A stretch of 64,000 nucleotides of DNA from Muribaculaceae bacterium (lineage in GTDB: Bacteria; Bacteroidota; Bacteroidia; Bacteroidales; Muribaculaceae): positions 62,001-126,000 of the forward strand of contig JAFZAC010000016.1 of the NCBI GenBank assembly GCA_017548365.1, written 5' to 3'. A model generated the notes under the pieces. The model was not told where the DNA came from and made no database searches. It saw only the letters and a program-made list of their open reading frames with translations. Positions 18,012-26,741 of the stretch are shown here, piece by piece. Within the stretch, counting starts at the first letter, position 1. Each line of letters begins with the position of its first letter. The position numbers and the translations under genes are program-made.

Positions 18012-18827
18012 TTATCTCATTAGTTGCTTAGTAACAGTTTTTTGTCCGTTGTCAAGCTCATTAACAATAATGTTCACACCATTGAAAGGAGTAGACGATT
18101 CAACACCTAGAGTGTTATAGTAACGAGTATTCACTACTTGAGCATCGCTGTTGACATTATTAATGGCTGTGTTGACACGTGTCATCTCTGACCTCTCAAA
18201 GTACTCAATTACAACTGTAGCACTCATGGTGTTCCAATTGTTATTGCCAACCACGCACCCCCAAGGGTCGGTAATTTCAATAGTTCCTGCGGCAATATCG
18301 ATAGTACCATGACAATCTTGTCCACCATAATAAGCATAATAGCTGGTTGGGTCAATGGTGTTAGCTACAGGGTCATAAATTCTAACAGGATTTCCCACAT
18401 GTTGGAACCTGCTTACTACAGCATTCTTATAGTTCTTGAAACTGCTGTAAGAGAAAGGCAAACTCTCTAGCACATCACTCTGACCCATATAGCAAGCGCG
18501 CCAAGTGAAATTTGCCTTGGTGTCGCTTTCCCATGTCAAAGTAGTTGGACTTGAAGTTTCGGTAGCATAAGAAGGAAAAACAAGATTTACAACTTGATCG
18601 TTCACCAAGTCGTTAGCATAGAAGTTGTTGAACGTCAACACACCAGTAGAAGCGTTCCACACAACATTGAGAGTATTAGTTCTTACCAAATCTTCACCGC
18701 GATAGTCTTGCTGAGTGAAGTTGTAGTTAAACGACTCGGGCTGTGCACTTGCCGTGAAACCCATAAATTTACCCCCTGCTACAATTAATAGGGCCATTAA
18801 TCCAGATAGAGTAAAAAATCTTTTCAT
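18012..18827 (-). CDS. Secreted protein, short paralogue with sorting-type tail
   Basis: 271 residues, the first gene of the minus-strand locus that continues to the cohesin protein. It has a signal peptide ending near FTASAQ, a mature domain (~30-215) of unrecognised family and a tail (TRYYNTLGVESSTPFNGVNII...NGQKTVTKQLMR) resembling T9SS-associated C-terminal sorting sequences. It is homologous to both ends of the 639-residue neighbour. The Cys in QDCHGTID is conserved in both. Secretion is well supported; activity is unknown. Confidence 0.78.
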   Translation of the reverse strand: MKRFFTLSGLMALLIVAGGKFMGFTASAQPESFNYNFTQQDYRGEDLVRTNTLNVVWNASTGVLTFNNFYANDLVNDQVVNLVFPSYATETSSPTTLTWESDTKANFTWRACYMGQSDVLESLPFSYSSFKNYKNAVVSRFQHVGNPVRIYDPVANTIDPTSYYAYYGGQDCHGTIDIAAGTIEITDPWGCVVGNNNWNTMSATVVIEYFERSEMTRVNTAINNVNSDAQVVNTRYYNTLGVESSTPFNGVNIIVNELDNGQKTVTKQLMR

Positions 18828-18882
18828 GTGATGTAAAATTTAGTTATTAAAGTTATAGAATTGAATTAATACAAAAATCGAG

Positions 18883-18890
18883 CAAAGTTA
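18883..18890 (-). promoter_or_regulatory. -7 element for the cohesin/dockerin locus
   Basis: TAACTTTG on the minus strand, 55 bases before the start codon at 18827. No comparable element was found in the short gaps before the next three genes. Confidence 0.55.
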
Positions 18891-18995
18891 CTAAAAACTG
18901 TAAAAACAAACAAGAATTAATTCATTATTTTATATAGTCTATTTTATTAATCGCCATTTTTCATTTTATTCTATTGCCTTGTCAACGATTTTGTG

Positions 18996-19003
18996 TAAAT
19001 TTG
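18996..19003 (+). promoter_or_regulatory. -7 element for trpS
   Basis: TAAATTTG, 40 bases before the ATG at 19044. Confidence 0.6.
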
Positions 19004-19043
19004 CAAATCTTTTTTGAAAAATAAAGTAATTAACGATAACAAT

Positions 19044-20132
19044 ATGGGAAAAGTTATTCTAACTGGCGACCGCCCAACAGGCAAGCTCCACTTGGGGCAC
19101 TATGTGGGTTCGTTGCGCCGACGCGTGGAGCTGCAAAATGCAGGTGATTATGAGAAAATGTTTGTCTTTATGGCCGATGTTCAAGCTTTGACTGACAATG
19201 CAGACAACCCTGAGAAGATTCGTCAAAACATTATCGAGGTTGCTCTCGACTACCTTTCGGCAGGTCTTGACCCCGAGAAATGCATCATTTTCATTCAGAG
19301 CCATATCCCTGAACTAGCCGAACTCACCACCTACTTGATGAACCTCATCACAGTGAGCCGCGTGGAGCGCAACCCAACGGTTAAGACCGAGATAAAGATG
19401 CGCAACTTCGAGGCAAACATTCCATTGGGATTCTTCTGTTATCCAGTAAGCCAAGCTGCAGATATAACCTTATTCAAAGCCGATATCGTACCCGCCGGCG
19501 AGGACCAGAAGCCTATGCTTGAAATAACACGCGAGTTGGTGCGCCGCTTCAACAGCACCTATGGCGAAGTGCTCGTTGAGCCCGACATCATGCTGCCTGA
19601 GAACGAGACAGCACGACGCCTGCCTGGCACTGATGGAAAGGAGAAGATGAGCAAGAGCTTGGGCAACTGCATCTACCTGAGTGACGATGCCGACACCGTT
19701 TGGCAGAAAGTTCGCTCTATGTTCACCGACCCCAACCACTTGAACGTGAGTGATCCTGGCACAGTGGAAGGCAATGCTGTATTCACTTATCTAGACGCTT
19801 TCTCGTGCGATGAACACTTTGCAAAATATCTTCCTGACTACCAGAACTTGGACGAGATGAAAGAGCACTACCGCCATGGTGGATTAGGCGACATGAAATG
19901 CAAGAAACTGCTCAACAGCATCCTCAACGAGATGCTTGAGCCCATACGCCAACGCCGCCATGAACTGGAACAAGATATCCCCGAGATTTATAATATCCTG
20001 CGCCGTGGCACAGAGAAAGCTCGCGAAACCGCAGCCAAGACTATGGATGAAGTGCGTAATGCAATGAAGATAAACTACTTTGAAGACGCCGAACTAATAC
20101 GCCAGCAGTCTGAATATTTCCGTGCGAAATGA
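19044..20132 (+). CDS. trpS: Tryptophan--tRNA ligase
   Basis: About 362 residues, class I aminoacyl-tRNA synthetase of bacterial TrpRS type. The HIGH-equivalent is in [15 protein letters not shown] near the N-terminus and the KMSKS loop is in [11 protein letters not shown]. The family motif [14 protein letters not shown], which helps bind tryptophan, is present. It charges tRNA-Trp in the cytoplasm. The start is set at the ATG before [10 protein letters not shown]; an upstream in-frame TTG at 19014 would add ten implausible residues. Monocistronic, followed by a shared terminator. Confidence 0.97.
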   Translation: MGKVILTGDRPTGKLHLGHYVGSLRRRVELQNAGDYEKMFVFMADVQALTDNADNPEKIRQNIIEVALDYLSAGLDPEKCIIFIQSHIPELAELTTYLMNLITVSRVERNPTVKTEIKMRNFEANIPLGFFCYPVSQAADITLFKADIVPAGEDQKPMLEITRELVRRFNSTYGEVLVEPDIMLPENETARRLPGTDGKEKMSKSLGNCIYLSDDADTVWQKVRSMFTDPNHLNVSDPGTVEGNAVFTYLDAFSCDEHFAKYLPDYQNLDEMKEHYRHGGLGDMKCKKLLNSILNEMLEPIRQRRHELEQDIPEIYNILRRGTEKARETAAKTMDEVRNAMKINYFEDAELIRQQSEYFRAK

Positions 20133-20164
20133 ATTAACCTTTATTGGGTGTAATTTATACAATA

Positions 20165-20200
20165 AATAAGAGGGGCTTCAAATGAATTCCCTCTTATTCT
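20165..20200. terminator. Terminator shared by trpS and the DUF3109 gene
   Basis: A 10-bp stem, AATAAGAGGG (20165-20174) with CCCTCTTATT (20189-20198), then CTTTTATA. It overlaps the last codons of the convergent DUF3109 gene. Confidence 0.75.
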
Positions 20201-20784
20201 TTTATATATTGCTTAATATATAGTTCACAATTAGCAACCAACTCGTCGTACCATTTTTTTCCAAAACGCCTAATTAGCGGTGCCTTTAAGAATTGATAGA
20301 CACGTATTTTCTTGCTTCGTCCCAGAACTTCGGCACTCTTGCAAATTTTCCATCTATGATAATTTACTGCCACATTGCCATTGCTCAATTTCTTAAGTCG
20401 TAAAGGATATAGTGCACAAGAGATAGGTTTGATGAAACTGATGCGCCCTTCACGGTAGGCTTTTTCAATAGCGCAGATGCACTTGCCACCAGGAGCGTAA
20501 CAAGAGAACACGCAGTTGCTGTTGTCGAGAATCTGCGTCACAAGTTCTCCTTCGGGATCAAGATAGGACAGGCCATTCTCTTCTATCTCTTGTTGTGCAC
20601 GTGGAAGCAGGTCATTCCAGATTTCGGGCAAAACCTTCTTTATTTCTTGCTCTTCATCGGGAGTGAGAGGCGCTCCAGCATCGCCATCAATGCAACATTG
20701 CCCCAAGCAGGTGTCGAGGTCACAGCAAAAGAAGCGCTCAACCACGTCGAGCGTTACAAGAGTATTATCATTGATAAGAAACAT
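20194..20784 (-). CDS. DUF3109 family Cys-rich protein
   Basis: 196 residues of a family widespread in Bacteroidetes and unassigned in function. Cysteines cluster in FFCCDLDTCLGQCC near the N-terminus and in CVFSCYAPGGKCICAI in the middle, with a later Cys in SCALYPL. This suggests bound metal or an iron-sulfur cluster, related to the YkgJ-type cysteine pattern. It starts five bases after the cdaA stop and is probably translated from the same mRNA. Confidence 0.8.
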   Translation of the reverse strand: MFLINDNTLVTLDVVERFFCCDLDTCLGQCCIDGDAGAPLTPDEEQEIKKVLPEIWNDLLPRAQQEIEENGLSYLDPEGELVTQILDNSNCVFSCYAPGGKCICAIEKAYREGRISFIKPISCALYPLRLKKLSNGNVAVNYHRWKICKSAEVLGRSKKIRVYQFLKAPLIRRFGKKWYDELVANCELYIKQYIKE

Positions 20785-20789
20785 CGCTG

Positions 20790-21554
20790 TTAAACAATAA
20801 GTTTAGAGAGAGCATGCTCAAGGTCTGTGCTAGAGAGTTTGAGATGCATCTCGCCACGATGTGCGTAAGAGATGTTTCCAGTTTCCTCACTCACTACGAC
20901 TGCTATGGCATCGGTGGCTTGTGAAATACCCAATGCTGAGCGATGGCGAAGGCCAAGATACTTGGGCAGAGTGGTGTCGTGCGACACAGGAAGAATGCAT
21001 CCAGCAGCCTTAATCTTGCCCTCATCGATAATCACTGCACCATCGTGCAAAGGACTATTCTTAAAGAAAATATTTTCAAGCAAGCGATTGTTTACCTCGG
21101 CATTGATGATATCGCCCGAATGCTCATAGTCTTCAAGTGAAAAAGTCTGCTTAATAACTATCAATGCACCTGTTTTGGATTTCGACAAACTCATGCAAGC
21201 ATAGACAATGGGCATAATCCATTTTTTTTGCTCGCCTTTGGACTGATCACTATGCCATAACCGGGCCAACGATTTCCATCCTCGTTTCGAGCCAAGCTCA
21301 GTAAGGAATCGCTTTATCTGGTCCTGGAAAATGATGATAAGGATGAAGATACCGCTCTCAATAATTCGGTCCATAATAGTGCCGAGCAGCTTCATGTCGA
21401 GAATCTTGTCGACCACAACCCATGCCACAATGAAAGCGAAGACACCCACAAAGATGTTTAGCGCTCCACTCTCCTTCATTGTACGGTAGATGTAGTAAAG
21501 CAAGACTCCTACAAGCAGAATATCTATTATGTCTTTGATGCCAAATGGAATCAT
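20790..21554 (-). CDS. cdaA: Diadenylate cyclase CdaA (c-di-AMP synthase)
   Basis: 254 residues. Three N-terminal membrane helices (~10-80) are followed by a DisA_N catalytic domain. The hallmark motifs are intact: DGA at 171-173 and RHR at 203-205 (GLRHRSALGISQATDA). It condenses two ATP into the second messenger c-di-AMP, which governs osmolyte transport and envelope homeostasis. The gene lies directly downstream of folP, not of cdaR-glmM as in Firmicutes, a layout I associate with Bacteroidetes. It has its own promoter at the folP 3' end. Confidence 0.95.
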   Translation of the reverse strand: MIPFGIKDIIDILLVGVLLYYIYRTMKESGALNIFVGVFAFIVAWVVVDKILDMKLLGTIMDRIIESGIFILIIIFQDQIKRFLTELGSKRGWKSLARLWHSDQSKGEQKKWIMPIVYACMSLSKSKTGALIVIKQTFSLEDYEHSGDIINAEVNNRLLENIFFKNSPLHDGAVIIDEGKIKAAGCILPVSHDTTLPKYLGLRHRSALGISQATDAIAVVVSEETGNISYAHRGEMHLKLSSTDLEHALSKLIV

Positions 21555-21616
21555 TTAGATGTCAGTTATAAGATTATAGTTATCAGAATTCAATTGTAAG
21601 TTTTATTATGAAATTG

Positions 21617-21624
21617 CAAAGTTA
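21617..21624 (-). promoter_or_regulatory. -7 element for cdaA
   Basis: TAACTTTG on the minus strand overlaps the folP stop codon and lies 62 bases before the cdaA start. Confidence 0.55.
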
Positions 21625-22476
21625 CTGATTTATTGTGAAAGAAACAAGAGTGCGAGCCTCGACAGCTGCTTTCACATCATGAACACGCAAGATGTGAGCG
21701 CCCTTCATCATAGCAATGGTATTGATGACTGTTGTGCCGTTAAGCGCTTCTCCTGCTGTACAGTTGAGAACTTTTTGAATCATGGATTTGCGTGACACTC
21801 CCACTAACAGAGGCACTTCAAGAGAATGAAACACCTCAAGGCATGACAGCAAGCGATAGTTCTGCTCTACAGTCTTGGCGAAACCAAATCCTGGGTCAGA
21901 TATAACGTCATTAACACCCAACTGATGCAGAGCGTCTATTTTATGTGCTAAGTCTTCAAGTACAACTGCCGCAACGTCGCCGTCATAGTCAGTGAGTTGC
22001 TGCATGGTAGCTGGCGTGCCACGCATGTGCATCACGATGTAAGGAACTTGCAGCTGAGCAACAGAGGCGTGCATATCAGTGTCTAAATCTCCACCTGATA
22101 TGTCATTTATGATGTCTGCACCAAGTTGTTCCACGCAATGTCGTGCCACGTCGGCACGGTAAGTGTCAATGGAGATTATCATACTGTCACCTGCCGCTTT
22201 ACGTGCCGCTGCTACAGCGACATTAAGGCGTTCCATCTCTTGCTCGGCTGTTGCGACCACGGCACCAGGACGTGTTGAGCATGCGCCAATGTCGATTATG
22301 TCAGCCCCCTGCTCAACCATTTCTCTCACACGAGCTTCAATAGCATCAAAATCCAGAACACGACTACGGTCATAGAAAGAATCGGGAGTTGCATTGACAA
22401 TTCCCATAACCAGTGGTTTGTCAATCTCCACCAGACGACCCTTTATATTGAGACTATATTTCTTAAATTCAAACAT
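21622..22476 (-). CDS. folP: Dihydropteroate synthase
   Basis: About 284 residues. The diagnostic pterin/diphosphate-binding motif MGIVNATPDSFYD and the second motif GADIIDIGACSTRPGA are near the N-terminus. Later signatures are DPGFGFAKT, GVSRKSMIQ and a C-terminal HILRVHDV. It joins 6-hydroxymethyl-dihydropterin diphosphate to p-aminobenzoate in folate synthesis and is the target of sulfonamides. I start it at the ATG at 22476, four bases after the transporter stop; a GTG at 22491 would overlap that gene. Confidence 0.96.
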   Translation of the reverse strand: MFEFKKYSLNIKGRLVEIDKPLVMGIVNATPDSFYDRSRVLDFDAIEARVREMVEQGADIIDIGACSTRPGAVVATAEQEMERLNVAVAAARKAAGDSMIISIDTYRADVARHCVEQLGADIINDISGGDLDTDMHASVAQLQVPYIVMHMRGTPATMQQLTDYDGDVAAVVLEDLAHKIDALHQLGVNDVISDPGFGFAKTVEQNYRLLSCLEVFHSLEVPLLVGVSRKSMIQKVLNCTAGEALNGTTVINTIAMMKGAHILRVHDVKAAVEARTLVSFTINQ

Positions 22477-22480
22477 CACT

Positions 22481-23830
22481 TTAAATAACACCTACATAAT
22501 ACAAGAAAATCAGAATGATAGCAATCGGTGCAATGTAACGCAAGCAGAAGATAATGTAAGGCTGCACAAACCGTGAACGATGCATACCTCCATTTGTCAA
22601 CTGGTCATGTACTACATCCTTATTTAGAATCCATCCAACATAAATCGCAGTTACCAATCCACCAAGCAACATAAAGAAGTTAGGGCCAACGTAATCAAGG
22701 AAGTCAAAGATATTTCTGTCAAGCAGCTTCACATCGCTCAATACGCTGAACGACAGAGCGCTTACCACGGCTATGGCAGTCATAAGGACTGCAGTTATGA
22801 TCAAGGCCTTGCCACGTGAGATTTTGTACTCATCAATTAAGAATGTTATAGGAATCTCGCTCAATGAGATGGTCGATGTGATGGATGCAAAGAACAACAA
22901 AACAAAAAACAAAACAGCCCAAATGGTTCCACCAGGCATCTGTTGGAAAATGGTAGGCAGTATCTCAAATATCAGCTTAGGACCGGCACCAGGCTCAAGT
23001 CCGAAAGAGAAGACAGCAGGAAATATCACTATTCCTGAAAGAATCGCAACCAACGTGTCAAGGGCAGATATTGTCACTGCATCCTTCATGAGTTTGCTGT
23101 CATCATTGAAATAAGAGGAATAGGTTATTAGGCATGTCACACCAAGCGACAGAGACATGAATGCTTGCCCCATTGCATCTACCACACCTTCCCATCCCAA
23201 GTTGCCGAAATCCACATTAAACAGGAATTCCATGCCTTTGCTTGAACCGGGAAGCATCAACGAATTAACGCAGAACACTATCAACAATACAAAAAGCAAT
23301 GGCATCATAATGTTGGCAATTCGCTCAATTCCGTTCTTAATTCCCCTACTCAATACAAGGAAATTAAGAACCATGAAAAGAATTGTCCAGATTACACAGC
23401 GTTGAGGTGAACCAATAAAATTAGTAAAAATACTGCTATATTGCTCAGGTGTGTGTCCTAACAATGTTCCATCGGCAGATGTCCACAAATATTCAATTAC
23501 CCAGCCGCATACCACGCTATAATAACCGCAAATGAGCACAGCGCCAAAAACACCCACATAGGCAAACAACTTGAACGGCGAACCTGGAGTGAGTTCTTCA
23601 ATGGCACCTTTCATGCTTTTGTGGGTTGAGCGTCCGATTATGAATTCCGACATAATAATGGGAACACCCAGCAACAAAATACATATCAAATAGACAAGAA
23701 TGTAGGCGCCGCCGCCATTTTCTCCAGCTTGATATGGGAAACGCCAAATATTACCAAGCCCCACGGCACTTCCAACAGTTGCTGCAATGGCACCCATTCG
23801 CGTTGTAAATCCTGTTCTTTTCTCTTTCAT
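22481..23830 (-). CDS. Sodium-dependent neurotransmitter-symporter (NSS/SNF) family transporter
   Basis: 449 residues with about 11-12 membrane helices. The family-defining first helix is present: GFTTRMGAIAATVGSAVGLGNIWRFPY-type sequence, in which the unwound GSAVGLGN segment forms the Na+ and substrate site. Bacterial NSS proteins (LeuT, TnaT, MhsT) import amino acids with Na+; the substrate here cannot be read. It lies between tatC and folP on the same strand. A short stem-loop precedes it. Confidence 0.9.
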   Translation of the reverse strand: MKEKRTGFTTRMGAIAATVGSAVGLGNIWRFPYQAGENGGGAYILVYLICILLLGVPIIMSEFIIGRSTHKSMKGAIEELTPGSPFKLFAYVGVFGAVLICGYYSVVCGWVIEYLWTSADGTLLGHTPEQYSSIFTNFIGSPQRCVIWTILFMVLNFLVLSRGIKNGIERIANIMMPLLFVLLIVFCVNSLMLPGSSKGMEFLFNVDFGNLGWEGVVDAMGQAFMSLSLGVTCLITYSSYFNDDSKLMKDAVTISALDTLVAILSGIVIFPAVFSFGLEPGAGPKLIFEILPTIFQQMPGGTIWAVLFFVLLFFASITSTISLSEIPITFLIDEYKISRGKALIITAVLMTAIAVVSALSFSVLSDVKLLDRNIFDFLDYVGPNFFMLLGGLVTAIYVGWILNKDVVHDQLTNGGMHRSRFVQPYIIFCLRYIAPIAIILIFLYYVGVI

Positions 23831-23855
23831 ATTTGTTTTTATTCTTTATTAAATG

Positions 23856-23874
23856 GTTGCGATGAAATCGCAAC
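23856..23874 (-). terminator. Weak hairpin after tatC
   Basis: GTTGCGAT pairs with ATCGCAAC around a GAA loop, between tatC and the NSS gene. No strong T-tract follows, so it may only partly terminate tat transcription. Confidence 0.45.
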
Positions 23875-23892
23875 ATACAGAGCAATTTAAAC

Positions 23893-24690
23893 TCATTTCT
23901 TTACCAGCCAAGCGCTCAGCTCATAAAGGAAGTAGATGGGAAGGAACACAATGGTGAGCGTAAATGGATCACCGGTGGGAGTGATAAATGCCGCAAGTAT
24001 CAGCAGGACCACAATGGCATGACGACGATATTTTTTAAAAAAGCTACGTTTAAGCACCCCTATTTTCCCTAACAGCCATGCCAGTAGCGGTAACTCAAAG
24101 ATGATACCCATGATAAAGATAAGCATCAAGAATGAATCCATATAGCTGTCAAGCGAGATTTGGTTGGGAACCATTGCGCTCACATGATAATCGGCAAGGA
24201 AACGCAAAGTAACAGGAAACACCACAAAATAGCCTACTGCAACTCCCAGGAAAAACATAAGGTTTCCAAAACCAAAAGCCCTCTTTATTCCACGTTTCTC
24301 GTGTTCGTAAAGAGCAGGCGAAACAAAAGTCCAAAGCAAGTATATTACTATCGGGAATGAGAATACTAACGCTAGCCAGAACGAAGTGCTCATGTGAATG
24401 AAAAACTGCGAAGCTAGCTGGATGTTAATCAACTCAACATGAAATCCTTCGGTAGTGAACTGTGGCAAGCCTGGTATGCCTGCTGTTAGTTTCTCAAAAA
24501 GTTGATAGAGGACAAAGTCGCCTTTACAAGGAGCAAGAATCACATTGTCGAAGATGGTGGGCATCAGGGCAAAAAAAACTATTGCCAACACCACTAACAC
24601 TACGGCAATCTTAATGAGCACACCCCGCAACACGTCGAGGTGCTCCCAAAATGACATCTCCTGCAATTGTTCCTTGCTTTCTTCTGACAT
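23893..24690 (-). CDS. tatC: Sec-independent protein translocase TatC
   Basis: 265 residues with six predicted membrane helices and the usual TatC order. The conserved N-terminal MSFWEHLDVLRGVLIKI is the signal-peptide-binding segment. SPALYEHEKRG, GIIFELPLLAWLLGKIGV and TPTGDPFT are also typical. TatC recognises twin-arginine signal peptides of folded proteins and works with TatA, encoded 8 bases upstream. No dedicated TatB is seen, as expected for minimal TatAC systems. Confidence 0.96.
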   Translation of the reverse strand: MSEESKEQLQEMSFWEHLDVLRGVLIKIAVVLVVLAIVFFALMPTIFDNVILAPCKGDFVLYQLFEKLTAGIPGLPQFTTEGFHVELINIQLASQFFIHMSTSFWLALVFSFPIVIYLLWTFVSPALYEHEKRGIKRAFGFGNLMFFLGVAVGYFVVFPVTLRFLADYHVSAMVPNQISLDSYMDSFLMLIFIMGIIFELPLLAWLLGKIGVLKRSFFKKYRRHAIVVLLILAAFITPTGDPFTLTIVFLPIYFLYELSAWLVKK

Positions 24691-24698
24691 GAGAAGGC

Positions 24699-24944
24699 TT
24701 ACTTAGTGCTTTCTTCTGATTCAGGCTCTTTCTTTTTATCTTTATCTGATGCTTCTTCCAGAGGCTTTCCAATCTCATCCTTTACCTCGTCCATGCCTTC
24801 TTTGAAGCTACGCACACCCTTGCCTATTCCTTTCATCAGTTCGGGAATTTTCTTCGCGCCAAAGAGCAACAAGATGATAAACACAATAATTATCAACTCG
24901 GTTGTGCCCAGGTTACCAAAAAGCAATAATATTGAATTCAACAT
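24699..24944 (-). CDS. tatA: Twin-arginine translocase TatA/E subunit
   Basis: 81 residues: one N-terminal membrane helix (TELIIIVFIILLLFGAKKIPEL with the hallmark FGxKKxPEL hinge), an amphipathic helix (MKGIGKGVRSFKEGMDEV) and a charged tail. It forms the translocation pore with TatC. It starts the minus-strand run and has its own promoter. Confidence 0.95.
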   Translation of the reverse strand: MLNSILLLFGNLGTTELIIIVFIILLLFGAKKIPELMKGIGKGVRSFKEGMDEVKDEIGKPLEEASDKDKKKEPESEESTK

Positions 24945-24972
24945 GATAGTATAAAGTTTTGGTTATAACTTG

Positions 24973-24980
24973 CAAATTTA
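24973..24980 (-). promoter_or_regulatory. -7 element for tatAC
   Basis: TAAATTTG on the minus strand, 28 bases before the tatA start. Confidence 0.6.
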
Positions 24981-25084
24981 AACAGAAAAGATGAGATTAC
25001 AAAGACATTAGGTTATTTTGTAATCAATCAACAATGATTTTAATGATTAATAATAGAAAAGAGCATTATATAATACAAAAATCG

Positions 25085-25092
25085 TATATTTG
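25085..25092 (+). promoter_or_regulatory. -7 element for the DASS transporter
   Basis: TATATTTG, 17 bases before the ATG at 25110. Confidence 0.6.
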
Positions 25093-25109
25093 CACAAAAA
25101 ATAAACAAT

Positions 25110-26633
25110 ATGAATAACAACAGTAATTCTTTTGACAACAGGCGCCGAGCCATAGGTGCTATTTTGGGGCCTATTGTGGCTATATTTCTTTGGTATCTTC
25201 CTATTGAAGCACTTTCGGCTCCCGCTCACCACCTGCTTGCCATCATGTCGCTAGTAGCTATATGGTGGATTACAGAGCCAGTGCCCATCCCCGTGACCTC
25301 GTTACTTGGCCCAACTTTATGCGTGATTCTTGGCGTGGCAGAAGTTGACAAAGCATTTGCCAACTTTGCCAATCCCATGATTTTCTTGTTCATGGGGGGA
25401 TTCCTGCTTGCCAAGGGCATGATGGTCAATGGCTTGGACAAACGCATTGCCTATGGCATCCTTTCAATGAAATGGGTGGGAGACTCCCCTCGACGCATCT
25501 TCCTTGCCATTGGATTGGCATGTATGATATGCTCGGGATGGATAAGCAACACTGCCACAGCAGCGATGATGTTTCCAATTGCGTTAGGTCTGCTTGAGGC
25601 AATCCGCGATATGATGGCAGCCAACGGCAAGACCATCGACTTGGGCAAATACAAGTATTCTACAGGCTTAATGCTCATGACCGCTTACGCCTGCTCGATA
25701 GGCGGCGTACTCACCCCTATAGGCACCCCACCTAATATCATGATGATAGGATTCCTAGACCAATTAGCGCCCGATGCGCCTTCTATCTCATTCTTCCAAT
25801 GGATGATATGGGGATTTGTGGCAATGGTACTCTATTTTATTGTTGCCTATTTTGTGTTATGGCGCATGTTCCCTTCTGATGTAAAGCACATCGAAGGAGC
25901 AAGGGAGTTCATCCGCTCACATGTTGATGATTTAGGTAAATGGACGCGCGCGCAAGTCAACACCCTTATCGCCTTTGGCGTGGCAGTCTTACTATGGGTG
26001 GCGCCCAGTGTGCTTACACTTATTCATGGTCCTCACTCCGAAATCATGAAATTCTACGACAGCCATTTCCCAGAGTGCATCGCTGCTTTAGTGGGAGGAT
26101 TGCTGCTTTTCTTCCTGCCAGTTAATCTCAAGAAGAATGAGATGACATTAAGCTGGAAAGAAGGCATGTCTGGCATTGACTGGGGGACTCTCCTACTCTT
26201 TGGTGGCGGACTGGCTTTGGGAAGCCTGATGTACACAACCGGCCTTTCGGACTGGATAGGCAAGGGCATCAAAGCCGCTATGGGAGGTAATCCTTCGGAG
26301 TTAGTATTTGTCGCAGTATTCTGTACCACAGCCCTATTGCTTGCAGAGTTCACTTCTCATACAGCCGCCATCAATCTGATAGGAACAATTTCTATTGGCA
26401 CCGCTCTGTCGCTGGGTTTCAGTCCAATTCCTGTTGCTGTGGGTATTGCACTTGCGTCATCTCTTGGATTTATGATGCCGGTTTCTACGCCACCAAATGC
26501 CATTGTCTATGCGTCGGGTTATGTTCCCATCACCAAGATGATAAAGTCGGGTGTAATTATCGACGCCATTGGCGTTTTCTGTATCACGATTCCCATTGTC
26601 TTAATAGTTGTAAAAGCAATTATGGGAGTATAA
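25110..26633 (+). CDS. DASS/SLC13 family sodium:anion symporter
   Basis: 507 residues with about 11-13 membrane helices in two inverted halves, as in VcINDY. Each half shows the Ser-Asn-Thr type substrate/Na+ motif: SNTATAAMMFP in the first and SHTAAINLIGT in the second, with TPIGTPPNIMMIG and VSTPPNAIVYASG completing the two re-entrant sites. Members take up di- and tricarboxylates such as succinate or citrate, or sulfate; which one is not determinable here. Monocistronic with its own promoter. Confidence 0.92.
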   Translation: MNNNSNSFDNRRRAIGAILGPIVAIFLWYLPIEALSAPAHHLLAIMSLVAIWWITEPVPIPVTSLLGPTLCVILGVAEVDKAFANFANPMIFLFMGGFLLAKGMMVNGLDKRIAYGILSMKWVGDSPRRIFLAIGLACMICSGWISNTATAAMMFPIALGLLEAIRDMMAANGKTIDLGKYKYSTGLMLMTAYACSIGGVLTPIGTPPNIMMIGFLDQLAPDAPSISFFQWMIWGFVAMVLYFIVAYFVLWRMFPSDVKHIEGAREFIRSHVDDLGKWTRAQVNTLIAFGVAVLLWVAPSVLTLIHGPHSEIMKFYDSHFPECIAALVGGLLLFFLPVNLKKNEMTLSWKEGMSGIDWGTLLLFGGGLALGSLMYTTGLSDWIGKGIKAAMGGNPSELVFVAVFCTTALLLAEFTSHTAAINLIGTISIGTALSLGFSPIPVAVGIALASSLGFMMPVSTPPNAIVYASGYVPITKMIKSGVIIDAIGVFCITIPIVLIVVKAIMGV

Positions 26634-26677
26634 CGCTAATTTATAGAGTTAAAATTTGCCGTAATAGAAAAAATGTG

Positions 26678-26685
26678 TACTTTTG
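26678..26685 (+). promoter_or_regulatory. -7 element for fabD
   Basis: TACTTTTG, 56 bases before the ATG at 26742. Confidence 0.6.
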
Positions 26686-26741
26686 CGGTCGATTTTTAAA
26701 TTAAAGAAATTTTTCGACAATTAAAAATAACAAGTTTTAGT

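Noticed and set aside
20161-20200. Riboswitch or T-box near trpS
   Set aside because: The structure lies downstream of trpS and is a simple terminator; no tRNA-binding elements are seen upstream in the 40-base leader.
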